In this document: positions 23,765 through 32,202 of the stretch, piece by piece
Layout: each line of letters begins with the position of its first letter
Numbering within the stretch: the stretch's first letter is position 1
Origin: Halorussus amylolyticus
GTDB taxonomy: Archaea > Halobacteriota > Halobacteria > Halobacteriales > Haladaptataceae
Direction of reading: 5' to 3'
Assembly: GCF_004143485.2 (NCBI RefSeq)
Contig: NZ_RXOB02000049.1
Location: forward strand, 1-38,635
Length of the DNA: 38,635 bases
The notes under the pieces: generated by a model
Told to the model about the DNA's origin: nothing
The model's input: only the letters and a program-made list of their open reading frames with translations
Database searches by the model: none
Position numbers and translations under genes: made by a program

Positions 23765-24703
23765 TCAAACCGAGGCTCTCCGAGCCTCGCGCCTCGCCTG
23801 CTCGACCGACTTCCCGTCCCGAATCACGGCGTCCACGAACAGCTCTCCGGCCTTGTACGACGACCGGACCATCGGCCCGCTCGCACAGTAGAGGAAGTCG
23901 AGTTCGTCCTCGGCGACCTGCCGCCACGTCTCGAACTTCGAGGGGTGGACGTACGAGTCCACGTCGAGGTGGTCGCGCGACGGCTGGAGATACTGGCCGA
24001 GGGTCACGATGTCCACGTCGGCCTCCCGGAGGTCCGAAAGGGTCTGGTACACCTCGTGGTCGTACTCGCCGACACCGAGCATGATGGAGGTCTTGGTGTA
24101 GACGTCTGATTCGCGGTCGGCCTGTTCGAGGACTCGGATGCTCTGCTCGTAGCCAGCACGGGGGTCGCGCACTGGCTGTTGGAGGCGCTCGACGGTCTCG
24201 ACGTTGTGGGCCAGCACGTCGGGTTCGGCCTCGATAATCTTCCGAATCAGGTCCGCATCGCCCTGAAAGTCCGGAATCAGCACTTCCACGAGAATCGAGG
24301 GGTCGCGCTCCTTGATTTCCCGAATCGTCTGCGCGAAGTGGGCCGCGCCTTGGCCCTCCAAGTCGTCCCTATCGACCGACGTGAGCACCACGTAATCCAA
24401 GCCGATTTCGGCCACCGCGCTCGCCACGTTCGCGGGTTCGTCGGGGTCGAGGGGCTGACCGCCGCCCGTGTCCACGTCGCAGAAGCCGCAGTTTCGGGTA
24501 CACTGGTCGCCCAACAGCATGAACGTCGCCGTGCCGCCAGAATCCGAGTTCCGGCCGGACCAACACTCGCCCAAATTCGGACAGTTGGCCTCCTCGCAGA
24601 CGGTGTGGAGGTCGTGGTCCCGAAGCGTCTGTTTGATGCCCGTGAACTCCTGCCCGGCGGGCGGCCGCATCTTCAGCCAGTCGGGTTTCCGGCGGCGACT
24701 CAT
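23765..24703 (-). CDS. lipA: Lipoyl synthase
   Basis: 312 residues. Radical SAM enzyme that inserts two sulfurs into octanoyl groups on lipoyl domains such as that of the nearby E2. Auxiliary iron-sulfur cysteines are C36, C41 and C47 in CEEANCPNLGEC, the radical SAM cluster cysteines are C68, C72 and C75 in CTRNCGFC, and the C-terminal RSSY serine that ligates the auxiliary cluster is present (MVRSSYKAGE). Length and order are standard. A small 8-bp hairpin at 23771-23789 overlaps the last codons and may mark the transcript end. No lipoate ligase or LipB gene is seen beside it. Confidence 0.97.
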   Translation of the reverse strand: MSRRRKPDWLKMRPPAGQEFTGIKQTLRDHDLHTVCEEANCPNLGECWSGRNSDSGGTATFMLLGDQCTRNCGFCDVDTGGGQPLDPDEPANVASAVAEIGLDYVVLTSVDRDDLEGQGAAHFAQTIREIKERDPSILVEVLIPDFQGDADLIRKIIEAEPDVLAHNVETVERLQQPVRDPRAGYEQSIRVLEQADRESDVYTKTSIMLGVGEYDHEVYQTLSDLREADVDIVTLGQYLQPSRDHLDVDSYVHPSKFETWRQVAEDELDFLYCASGPMVRSSYKAGELFVDAVIRDGKSVEQARREARRASV

Positions 24704-24794
24704 TGGGCGAGTGTTCGGGTCGGGTCGTCAAAAGGATACGGTATTCGAAGGTGGACACGAGGTTCGAACGCGTGAACTCCTGCTTTAGTCGATT

Positions 24795-24936
24795 CGGCGC
24801 GCGCGAGCAACGCGCGCGAGGGACGAGTAGCACAGGCCGGAGCAACGCGGAGGCCGAGCAACACAGGAGGCTGGGGAGGACGAGGTGCGGTGCTGTCGCG
24901 GTGCGGTCTTCCCTAGGCTCAAGGAGTAGCTAGCTG
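24795..24936 (+). repeat. Dispersed intergenic repeat, copy 1
   Basis: Begins with a 26-base block CGGCGCGCGCGAGCAACGCG... (24795-24820) that recurs exactly at 30141-30166, and ends with a block at 24864-24936 (CAGGAGGCTGGGGAGG..., GGTGCGGTCTTC, GGCTCAAG, GTAGCTAGC) that matches 30263-30332 with few changes. The segment between differs between copies. Non-coding. Confidence 0.75.
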
Positions 24937-25153
24937 ATTCAGTCGAGGCTATCCACCACTCGGAACACGGCCGTCCGGTCGAGAGGTGGATTTTTTACTA
25001 GACTGTCCCGCTCCCGTTACCGAAGACGAACAAACGACCCAAAACCTTCCCAAGTCACCACAACCGAGCGAAACGAACCGAAACCGAGGTACCCCGCGCT
25101 TCCAGAAATCTAAGCGACCAATAACAAAGCACGCCCGGTACCTACCCCCGACC

Positions 25154-25501
25154 ATGAACACCAACGGTCTCGATTGGGTCGCGATTCTCCTCGCGGTCTT
25201 CGGCGCGGTAGCGTGGGGCATCCTCGGCCTGACCGGTCTGCTGGGCGACCCCGTGAACGTCGTCGAACTCGCGCTCGAACCCATCTTCCGGACCGGACCC
25301 GCCCGGACCATCGAGAACATCATCTACGTCCTCGTCGGCCTCTCGGGAATCTACCTGCTCTACACCGCCTCGAAGATGGGCCGGGCGAGCAGGCGCGCGA
25401 CCCGCGAGCGCCGCCGGGACGACGCCACCCGAAGCGAAGTGACGCGGGCCGACACCGCGACCCGCGAGCGAGAGAACACGACCGACAACACGGATTCCTA
25501 A
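25154..25501 (+). CDS. DUF378 membrane protein
   Basis: 115 residues from the ATG at 25154; the open frame upstream is not coding. Two membrane segments: about 8-28 (VAILLAVFGAVAWGILGLTGLLG) and about 47-65 (IIYVLVGLSGIYLLY), with the DUF378 phrase GLDWVAILL...GAVAWGILGL at the start. A long charged cytosolic tail (66-115) rich in Arg, Thr and Asp is larger than in bacterial members. Function unknown. The stop codon overlaps the convergent aldolase gene by 4 bases. AATAACAAAG about 25-30 bases upstream may be its TATA-like element. Confidence 0.8.
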   Translation: MNTNGLDWVAILLAVFGAVAWGILGLTGLLGDPVNVVELALEPIFRTGPARTIENIIYVLVGLSGIYLLYTASKMGRASRRATRERRRDDATRSEVTRADTATRERENTTDNTDS

Positions 25502-26136
25502 GTGTCGTCTTCCTGCCCGTAGCTCTCGAACTTCTCCGCGACTGCGGCCATCTCCTCTGCGCTCAGTTCCACCGGGTCGCCCAGCGCCTTGGCCTGACAG
25601 TAGATTCGGGCGGTGTACTCGACGTTGAGCGCGGTTTCGAGCGCGGCGTCGATGTCGTCGCCCGTGACCAGCAGGCCGTGGTTGGCGAGCAGGCAGGCGG
25701 TCGCGTCGGCGGCTTCCATCGCCTCGACCGCGTTTTCGGCGAGCGCCTCGGTGCCGTAGGTCGCGTAGTCGGCGACCGGGACGGTCGTGCCCGCCAGCGC
25801 GAGCATGTAGTGGACCGGCGGAATCGGCTCCTGTAAAATTGCGAGCGTCGAGGACCACGGCGAGTGGGTGTGGACGATGGCACCGGGTTCGAACTCCCGA
25901 TACACAGCGGTGTGCATCGGCGTCTCGCTCGACGGCGCGGTGTCGCCCGCGACCCGCTCGCCCGCGAGCGAGACCACCGGTACGTCCTCGGCGTCGATGC
26001 GGTCGTAGGCGACCCCGGTCGGTGTGACGGCGAAGCCATCGCCCCGGCGGACGCTCAGATTCCCGGTCCGGCCGGGCGTGAGGGTGGCGAGGTCGGGTGC
26101 GCGCATCGCGACGGCACGTCGTTCTGCTCCGAGCAT
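25498..26136 (-). CDS. fucA: Class II aldolase, L-fuculose-1-phosphate aldolase-like
   Basis: 212 residues, close to the length of bacterial FucA. Zinc-dependent cleavage of a sugar phosphate to dihydroxyacetone phosphate and an aldehyde. GRTGNLSVR (22-30) binds phosphate, SSETPMHTAVYRE carries the catalytic Glu, the zinc ligands are in VHTHSPW and LLANHGLL, and the C-terminal segment VAEKFESYG resembles the FucA end. A TATA box (GCATATATCC on the minus strand, about 26162-26171) lies about 27 bases before the ATG. Other class II aldolases (ribulose phosphate or methylthioribulose forms) are alternatives. Confidence 0.85.
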   Translation of the reverse strand: MLGAERRAVAMRAPDLATLTPGRTGNLSVRRGDGFAVTPTGVAYDRIDAEDVPVVSLAGERVAGDTAPSSETPMHTAVYREFEPGAIVHTHSPWSSTLAILQEPIPPVHYMLALAGTTVPVADYATYGTEALAENAVEAMEAADATACLLANHGLLVTGDDIDAALETALNVEYTARIYCQAKALGDPVELSAEEMAAVAEKFESYGQEDDT

Positions 26137-26282
26137 GCGACCCTGTACGGTCGTGGGACGGATATATGCTCCTCTCCCGACATCGAGCGAACCGTGGTGG
26201 TCTCACCCATGAGAACGCCAACACATTTCGAAAAATCTATAAATACACGTGGGATTTTACCAGTATCTCCGGAGATTAAACA
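26137..26282. promoter_or_regulatory. Divergent promoter region of the aldolase and MATE genes
   Basis: Leftward: TATA for the aldolase at about 26162-26171 and an interrupted dyad CGACC-CTGTA-GGTCG-like at 26139-26153 over its start. Rightward: TATA CTATAAATAC at 26237-26246 and a 12-bp palindrome ATCTCCGGAGAT at 26265-26276 where the MATE transcript should begin. Confidence 0.6.
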
Positions 26283-27680
26283 ATGCTGGACGTGTCCCGT
26301 GAGGAAATAACCGACGGCTCGCTCACGCGCGCGTTGTTGATTTTGGCGGCCCCGCTCGTAGTCCAAAATCTCGTGCAGGTAGTCCAGAACGTCGTGGACA
26401 CGTTCTGGGTCGGACGCCTCGGTGAAAACGCGGTCGCGGCGGTCGGCGGGAACTTCCCAATCGTCGCGCTCGTTTCGAGCGCCATCATCGTCCTGCTGAC
26501 CGGAACGCAGGTCCTCGTCTCCCAGCGCGTCGGCGCTGACGACCTCGATGGCGCACGTCGCGCGGCGTTCCACGGCCTGACGCTCGCGCTCGTCGTGGGT
26601 ACTGTCGTCGGTGCGATAGTGGTAGTCGGTGCCGACACCATCGTTAGCCTCGTGTTGACCGAATCCGAGGTCGTCCCGCTCGCGGCCACCTACCTCGCGA
26701 CGTACATGCTCGCGTTCCCGTTCATGACGATGAGCGACGCGCTCGAAGGCGGGTTCGTCGGGTGGGGCGACTCGCGGGCCGCGATGTACGTCAACGTCAC
26801 CGCGGTCGTCGTCAACATCGGACTTGACCCCTTCCTCATCCTCGGCTACGGGCCGTTCCCCCGAATGGAGGTCGAAGGCGCGGCGCTCGCGACCGCAATC
26901 GGTTACACCGCCGGGTTCTCCCTCGCGCTGACGATGTACCTCCGGGGTCGCGACGGCTACACCCTGACCCGCGAGAGCATCGACTTCGATACCGCGGAGT
27001 ACCGCGAAATCCTCGACATCGGGCTCCCCCGAGGCGGCCAGCAGGTCGCCAGCCAGTCGGTTCGGGTCGTCATCGTCGCGCTCGTCTCGGCGGTTGGCGG
27101 CGCGGCCGGAGTCGCGGCCTACACGGTCGGTGCGCGAATCGCCGCCGTCGCGTTCATCCCAGCGCAGGGCCTCTCAGGGGCGGCCCAGAGCATCGTCGGC
27201 CAGAACCTCGGCGCGAACAAGCCCGAGCGCGCGCGCCGGACGACGTGGGTCGGCGTGGCAATCGCGGCGGTCGGTCTCACGCTCGTCGGCGTCGTCCAGT
27301 GGTTCGTCCCGGAACTGCTCGTCAACGTCTTCGTCCCCGACATCTCGCCGCGCGGCTTCGAACTCGCGGTCGATTACCTCCGGATTCTCGTCCTCGGCTA
27401 CTGGGGTATCGGCGCAATGTACATGTTCAGCGCCGGATTCAACGGCGCGCGCCGGACCAAGGTCAGCATGATGGCGGGCCTCCTGAAGTACTGGGCGGTC
27501 AGGCTCCCCATCGCGGTGGTCGGCGCGTACTGGCTCGACTACGGCGTCCACGCCGTCTTCTGGGCGGTCACCGTCTCGAACGTCGTGGCCGCGGTCGGTG
27601 CCGGACTCTACTACTACCACACCACCAACAACGGGATGTTGAAACGGGCCGCCGAAAAGGCCGCCGCGACCGCGGACTGA
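26283..27680 (+). CDS. MATE family multidrug exporter
   Basis: 465 residues with about twelve membrane segments in two halves. MATE carriers expel cationic drugs or metabolites in exchange for Na+ or H+. The family signature is in the first segments (VVQNLVQVVQNVVDTFWVGRLG, given in part; ALAAVGGNFP-like start), and the second half opens with IGLPRGGQQVASQS and continues with IPAQGLSGAAQSIVGQNLGA, both standard. The start ATG at 26283 follows a TATA box by about 40 bases. The palindrome between them suggests repression that is lifted by a ligand, as in many exporter genes. A short Lys/Ala tail closes the protein. Confidence 0.93.
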   Translation: MLDVSREEITDGSLTRALLILAAPLVVQNLVQVVQNVVDTFWVGRLGENAVAAVGGNFPIVALVSSAIIVLLTGTQVLVSQRVGADDLDGARRAAFHGLTLALVVGTVVGAIVVVGADTIVSLVLTESEVVPLAATYLATYMLAFPFMTMSDALEGGFVGWGDSRAAMYVNVTAVVVNIGLDPFLILGYGPFPRMEVEGAALATAIGYTAGFSLALTMYLRGRDGYTLTRESIDFDTAEYREILDIGLPRGGQQVASQSVRVVIVALVSAVGGAAGVAAYTVGARIAAVAFIPAQGLSGAAQSIVGQNLGANKPERARRTTWVGVAIAAVGLTLVGVVQWFVPELLVNVFVPDISPRGFELAVDYLRILVLGYWGIGAMYMFSAGFNGARRTKVSMMAGLLKYWAVRLPIAVVGAYWLDYGVHAVFWAVTVSNVVAAVGAGLYYYHTTNNGMLKRAAEKAAATAD

Positions 27681-27691
27681 GGCCTCGTCGG

Positions 27692-30034
27692 TCAGTCCAC
27701 CAGAACGGTTCGCGACTCGCGGACCGGAAGCAGGGGGAGGTCAGGAAACGTCACTTCGACCGTGTACTCCATCTCGTCGTCGGTGCCGCCGAACACGCCG
27801 ACCGGGACGGTCGTCTCCCCGTCGAGGTACGTCGAGGTCGCGGTCATCTCGACGCCGTTGACCGTCACGCGAACTCCGGCCTGCGTTCCGGCCGCCGCGT
27901 TCCGAACCGTCACCTCGCGCATGTCGTTCTCGCCGCGGGAAATCGAGTCGGGGAACGCCCCCCACTCGACCGAGATTCGGGGGAGGTCGCGGGCGCTTTC
28001 GAGGACGCGCTCGGCCACGCCTTCCGAGAGTCCGGCGTCTTCGAGACCCTCGACACCCGCCTCGCGCACGTCCGCGGGCGTAGCGATTCCTTCCGTTGCG
28101 AGTTTGCTCGCGCGACCCGACCCCACGCCGTCGATGGCGGTGAGTCCGACCGCGTCGCCGCTGATGCCGTGGTCGATTCGGGCCTCGGTCCGGCGCGCGA
28201 GGTTGGCCGCGCGCGGGCGGTCGAACCGTTCGAGGAACGCCCGGAGCGCCGCGAGCAGTCGGAGACCGTTCGTGGTGATGACCCACGCGTCGCTCCGGAG
28301 TTCGCCGGGCGTCGTGCCCGTCATCGACGACCGGAGGATGGCGAGCACCTTCCGCGCGCCGGGGTCGAGGTCGCCCGCCTCCTGCCCGACGAGGACGGAG
28401 TTGACCGCCTCGCGTTCGGACTGGCGGGCGCTCACGCTGTCGAACTCCGCGGCGGTGGCGACGGTTCGAAGCACGTCGCCCGTCTCGATGTCCTCCGATT
28501 GGGCGAGGTCGTGAAACTCCACCGCGGTTTCGAGTCTGAGGTAGAACTTCGAAGCGAGGCGGCCGAGCGGCGTGCCCGACACACCGAGGTCGTCGCCGAT
28601 GTCAACGAAGCCGCGGGCTTCGAGTCGTTCGAGTGCGGTCCGAACTCTGTCGCGCAGGCTCTCGAAATCGTAGTCGTCGGGGTTGTTGCGCGCCCGGACG
28701 TAGTAGAACGTGGTTTCGAGCCAGTCCATCACGTCGCCGAGGTCCCGGATGGTTCCCATCGAGATTTCGGCGTTGAGGTGGGCGTCCAAGTCGTCGGCGA
28801 GTCGGGACTCGATTTCCTTGCCCTCTCGGAGGAGTCGTCGGTACTTGTCGGCCTCCGCGTTGTCGGCGACGACCCACCCGTAGCCCACGTCGTCGTACTC
28901 GGGTCGGCCCGCCCGCCCGAGCATCTGGAGGACGTCGAGCGGACTCATATCGACCTCGCCTTCGAGCGGGTCGTGGACCTTCGTGTCCCGGAGGACGACG
29001 CATCTCGCGGGGAGGTTCACCCCCCACGCCAAGGTCGAGGTCGAAAACAGGAGCTGAATCTTGCCCTGCTTGAACCACTCCTCCACGAGGTCCTTGTCGT
29101 TCTTCGAGAGGCCCGCGTGGTGGAACGCCACGCCGTCGAGGACCGACTTCCGGAGCGTCTCGTTCTGGAGGTCGGTGGTGTCGGTGTGGAAATCGTAGTC
29201 GCCGCGCGACCCGACCGGAATGTCGCGCTCGGCGATTTCGTCGCGGGCTTTCTTGGCGGCCTGCACGGTGTCTTGACGCGAGGAGACGAACACGAGCGAC
29301 TGGCCGCCGTCGCGGATGTGGGGTTCGGCGAGGTCGAGCGCGCGGTAGAGCCGCCGGTACTTGTCGGCGAAGGAGTTGTCGCCGTGAGTGTACGTCTCGA
29401 CGCCCGAGTGGAGGTCCACCGGGCGGTAGTCGTCGCCGAACGCGAACGTGGTCTCCGGCGGGGCGTCGAGCCACGCCGCTACGTCCTCGACGTTCGGCAT
29501 CGTGGCCGAGAGCGCGACGATTCGCGGGTCACAGAGCCGCCGGAGCCGCGAAATCGTGACTTCGAGGACGCTCCCGCGCTTGTCGGAGTCGAGGAGGTGG
29601 ACCTCGTCGATGACACAGCAGTCGATGTCCCGGATGAACGAGTAGCGCCGCGAGTCGTGCTTTCGGGTCGCCGAGTCGGTCTTCTCGGGCGTCATCACGA
29701 GGATGTCTGCGCGCTCGGCCCGCCGGGGGTTCAGGTCGCGCTCGCCCGTGACGACGTACACCGAGTAGCCCAACTCCTCGAATCGCTCCCACTCGCTCTC
29801 CTTCTCGTTGGTGAGCGCGCGCATCGGCGCGACGAACAGCGCGGTGCCGCCCGCCTCCAGCGTCCGGCAGATTGCCAACTCCGCCAGCGCGGTCTTGCCG
29901 CTGGCGGTCGGCGCGCTCGCCACCACGTTCTCCTCGGTGTCGAGGAGCGCGGGCAGGACCTCGCGTTGCATCCGGTTGAACTGGTCGAACGGGAACGCCT
30001 CGGCGAACTCGGGAACGACCTCGGCGACTTCCAT
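27692..30034 (-). CDS. Ski2-family (Mer3/Hel308-like) ATP-dependent helicase
   Basis: 780 residues from the ATG at 30034; the frame runs further upstream but through non-coding repeat sequence. Walker A ASAPTASGKTAL (39-50), DEVH at 143-146 and SATMP at 176-180 are the helicase motifs; SSRQDT, STLAWGVNLPA and QMLGRAGRP belong to the second helicase domain. Then a winged-helix and ratchet region, helix-hairpin-helix-like GLTAIDGVGSGRASKLATEGI, and a C-terminal beta-rich segment resembling the Ig-like domain of Brr2/Mer3 helicases. Likely acts on stalled forks or in recombination, by analogy. It is longer than archaeal Hel308 mainly through this last domain. Confidence 0.9.
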   Translation of the reverse strand: MEVAEVVPEFAEAFPFDQFNRMQREVLPALLDTEENVVASAPTASGKTALAELAICRTLEAGGTALFVAPMRALTNEKESEWERFEELGYSVYVVTGERDLNPRRAERADILVMTPEKTDSATRKHDSRRYSFIRDIDCCVIDEVHLLDSDKRGSVLEVTISRLRRLCDPRIVALSATMPNVEDVAAWLDAPPETTFAFGDDYRPVDLHSGVETYTHGDNSFADKYRRLYRALDLAEPHIRDGGQSLVFVSSRQDTVQAAKKARDEIAERDIPVGSRGDYDFHTDTTDLQNETLRKSVLDGVAFHHAGLSKNDKDLVEEWFKQGKIQLLFSTSTLAWGVNLPARCVVLRDTKVHDPLEGEVDMSPLDVLQMLGRAGRPEYDDVGYGWVVADNAEADKYRRLLREGKEIESRLADDLDAHLNAEISMGTIRDLGDVMDWLETTFYYVRARNNPDDYDFESLRDRVRTALERLEARGFVDIGDDLGVSGTPLGRLASKFYLRLETAVEFHDLAQSEDIETGDVLRTVATAAEFDSVSARQSEREAVNSVLVGQEAGDLDPGARKVLAILRSSMTGTTPGELRSDAWVITTNGLRLLAALRAFLERFDRPRAANLARRTEARIDHGISGDAVGLTAIDGVGSGRASKLATEGIATPADVREAGVEGLEDAGLSEGVAERVLESARDLPRISVEWGAFPDSISRGENDMREVTVRNAAAGTQAGVRVTVNGVEMTATSTYLDGETTVPVGVFGGTDDEMEYTVEVTFPDLPLLPVRESRTVLVD

Positions 30035-30140
30035 CGTTCGTCTGAGGGGGCGGCGACGGGAAATGCGTTTCTCTATCGGAACGACCCATCCGTGCGACTC
30101 GGTTTTGGGGGTCGGCGTGCTGTAGACGACTGCACTACTC

Positions 30141-30332
30141 CGGCGCGCGCGAGCAACGCGCGCGAGGTCTTCGTGAGCGGAGCGAACGAAGGCCCGGCGG
30201 ATGCGGTTTGTCCGCCGGTGGACGAGGACCGAAGGGAGGAGCGAAGCGACGACTGAGGACCGCAGGAGGCTGGGGAGGTACGAGGTGCGGTGCGGAAGCG
30301 GTGCGGTCTTCATTGGCTCAAGAGGTAGCTAG
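30141..30332 (+). repeat. Dispersed intergenic repeat, copy 2
   Basis: Shares an exact 26-base start with copy 1 (24795-24820) and a 70-base end (30263-30332). The middle is longer here and includes GAGCGGAGCGAACGAAGG and a CCGGCGGA/TCCGCCGG inverted pair at about 30195-30216. It sits between the 5' end of the helicase gene and the 3' end of the HAD gene. Confidence 0.75.
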
Positions 30333-30422
30333 TCTGCTCGAAAGTACACCCGAACACATAGCCGAAACACGTACACCCGAAACACCGGGTTCGAAGCCCG
30401 AGACACGTGATGGAGATTCGAC

Positions 30423-31070
30423 TTACGATTCGAACAGTACTTCTCGCAGTTCCTCGGGCGACTCCACGACCACGTCAGCTGCCGACAAGTCCAACACCGA
30501 ATCCGACTGATTCCGATACCCCACTACTGTCATCCCCGCCCGTTTCGCCGACTCGACGCCGTTCTCCGAGTCCTCGACAGCAACACAGTCCTCTGGCGCG
30601 ACACCGATTTTCTCGGCGGCGTACTCGTACACGTCGGGTTCGGGCTTGCCGTCGCCGTCGATTTCCTCGGCACTGACGACGTGGTCGAACGCGGCTCGAA
30701 TCGCGAACCGGTCGAGCACGCGGGCTATCCAATCGTGGGGCGACGACGAGACCAAGCCGATTCGGCGGCCGTCCTCGTGGAGGTCGGCGGCGAGTTCGCG
30801 GAAGCCGTCCATCAGTTCGACTCTCTCGCCGTAGAGTTCGCGGGCGGCCTCCTCGTAGCGTTCGACGAACGCCTCCTTGTCGGCGGTCATCTCGTGGCGT
30901 TCTTCGAGGTAGTCGTATATTTCCCGGAAGTTCATCCCGGTGGTCTCGTCGGCCGAGACCTCGCCCGCGACTACCGCGGGATAGATTTCGTTCTCCTCGA
31001 TTTCGACCCAGTAGCGCTCGGAGTTCACGACGACTCCGTCCATGTCGAACAGGACTGCGTTCGATTGCAC
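30423..31070 (-). CDS. HAD superfamily phosphatase/phosphoglucomutase-like protein
   Basis: 215 residues. Nucleophile motif FDMDGVVVNSE with D9 and acid/base D11, motif II VSSSP (about residues 105-109), the motif III lysine in GKPEPDVYEYAAEKIG, and motif IV VEDSENGV. A four-helix cap lies between motifs I and II, as in the beta-phosphoglucomutase / CbbY subfamily. It would dephosphorylate or isomerise a small sugar phosphate. It ends 90 bases before repeat copy 2. Specific substrate unknown. Confidence 0.92.
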   Translation of the reverse strand: MQSNAVLFDMDGVVVNSERYWVEIEENEIYPAVVAGEVSADETTGMNFREIYDYLEERHEMTADKEAFVERYEEAARELYGERVELMDGFRELAADLHEDGRRIGLVSSSPHDWIARVLDRFAIRAAFDHVVSAEEIDGDGKPEPDVYEYAAEKIGVAPEDCVAVEDSENGVESAKRAGMTVVGYRNQSDSVLDLSAADVVVESPEELREVLFES

Positions 31071-31111
31071 GCCTCGACCGACGGGCGCGACCGAAATAGG
31101 CGTTCGTGTCG

Positions 31112-31151
31112 CTCGACCTGCTCGACGCGCGAGCGCGTCGAGCAGGTCGAG
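31112..31151. promoter_or_regulatory. 19-bp hairpin in the divergent HAD/Spondin_N region
   Basis: Arms 31112-31130 and 31133-31151 are perfectly complementary with a GA loop. It is 42 bases upstream of the HAD start and 126 bases upstream of the next rightward start, so it cannot be a terminator for either gene. Confidence 0.55.
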
Positions 31152-31276
31152 ACGGATTCGTTCGGGAGCGAAATCGCGGCTTTCCCGGACCGAATCGACG
31201 TTACCGAGCCGAACTGCCGACGTTCCGGCGTGAACGACGGGCGCGGTTTATCTCTCGATTCGGCGTTCTCGGGACG

Positions 31277-32140
31277 ATGACAGACAGATTCGAGACGACT
31301 CGCAGGACCGTCCTCGCCGGAGTCGCGGGCACCGCGCTGACGGTTGCGGGCGTCGCTCACGCGCAGGAGACCACCACCGAGGAGGGCGAAACCACGACCG
31401 AGGGAAGCGAGACGACCACGGAAGAGGGCGCGACGACCGCGGAGGCCGACGAGCAGACGACCGCCGCGGACGGTGAGCGGACCACGTTCTCCGTTCGAAT
31501 CGTAAACGTCTCCGAGCAGGACGCGATCCAGCCCGACGAGGGCGACCCTCAGCCGGTCGTGCTGTCGCCGGGCGCGTACGCGACCCACACCGAGTCCGGG
31601 CCGCTGTTCGCGCCCGACGAGTCGGCGAGCGAGGAACTCGAAGCCCTCGCGGAGGACGGCGACCCCACCGAACTCGGCGACTCGCTGGCGGGCGCGTCGG
31701 GCGTCTCGGCCAGCGGCGTCTTCGACACGGCGGTCGAGGGCGGAGACGCCGGACCGATTGGCCCCGGCGACGCCTACGGCTTCGAGGTGGCGGCCGCGCC
31801 CGGCGAATCGCTCTCGTTCGCCACGATGTTCGTGCCGTCGAACGACCTGTTCTTCGCGCCGGGACCGTCGGGCATTCCCTTATTTCGCGACGGCGAGCCG
31901 ATTTCGGGCGGCGTGACCGACCAAGTCCAGCTCTGGGACGCTGGCACCGAGGAGAACGAAGCGCCCGGCGTCGGCGAGAATCAGGCCCCGCGCCAGTCCG
32001 AACCCGACACCGGCTCGGACGAGGACGCCGCGGTTCGTCCCATCGACGCCGTCGAGGACGGCTTCAGCTATCCGAGCGTGACCGACTCGATTCGAATCCT
32101 CGTGGTTCCGTTGGGTGGAAACGTCGGGGCGACGGACTGA
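31277..32140 (+). CDS. Secreted Spondin_N-domain protein
   Basis: 287 residues from the ATG at 31277. Twin-arginine signal peptide TTRRTVLAGVAGTALTVAGVAHA (residues 7-29, given here in part by its ends), followed by a Thr/Glu linker of repeated TTTEEG-type units (about 31-60) typical of exported halophile proteins. The body begins FSVRIVNVSEQD and has the Spondin_N pattern: LSPGAYATHTESGPLF, AGASGVSASGVFDT, GPGDAYGFEVAAAPGESLSFATMFVPSNDLFFAP. Spondin_N domains occur in extracellular adhesion or unknown proteins. A TATA-like TTTATC lies about 27 bases upstream. Function beyond secretion is not clear. Confidence 0.85.
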   Translation: MTDRFETTRRTVLAGVAGTALTVAGVAHAQETTTEEGETTTEGSETTTEEGATTAEADEQTTAADGERTTFSVRIVNVSEQDAIQPDEGDPQPVVLSPGAYATHTESGPLFAPDESASEELEALAEDGDPTELGDSLAGASGVSASGVFDTAVEGGDAGPIGPGDAYGFEVAAAPGESLSFATMFVPSNDLFFAPGPSGIPLFRDGEPISGGVTDQVQLWDAGTEENEAPGVGENQAPRQSEPDTGSDEDAAVRPIDAVEDGFSYPSVTDSIRILVVPLGGNVGATD

Positions 32141-32202
32141 GACCGAAAACGGCCGGGGGAGTACCCGAGCATTTAAATCCGAAGACGGGACCAACCCGGC
32201 CC

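Noticed and set aside
27245-30256. 1003-codon plus-strand frame opposite the helicase gene
   Set aside because: The minus strand carries clear helicase motifs, so this is a mirror frame without protein character.
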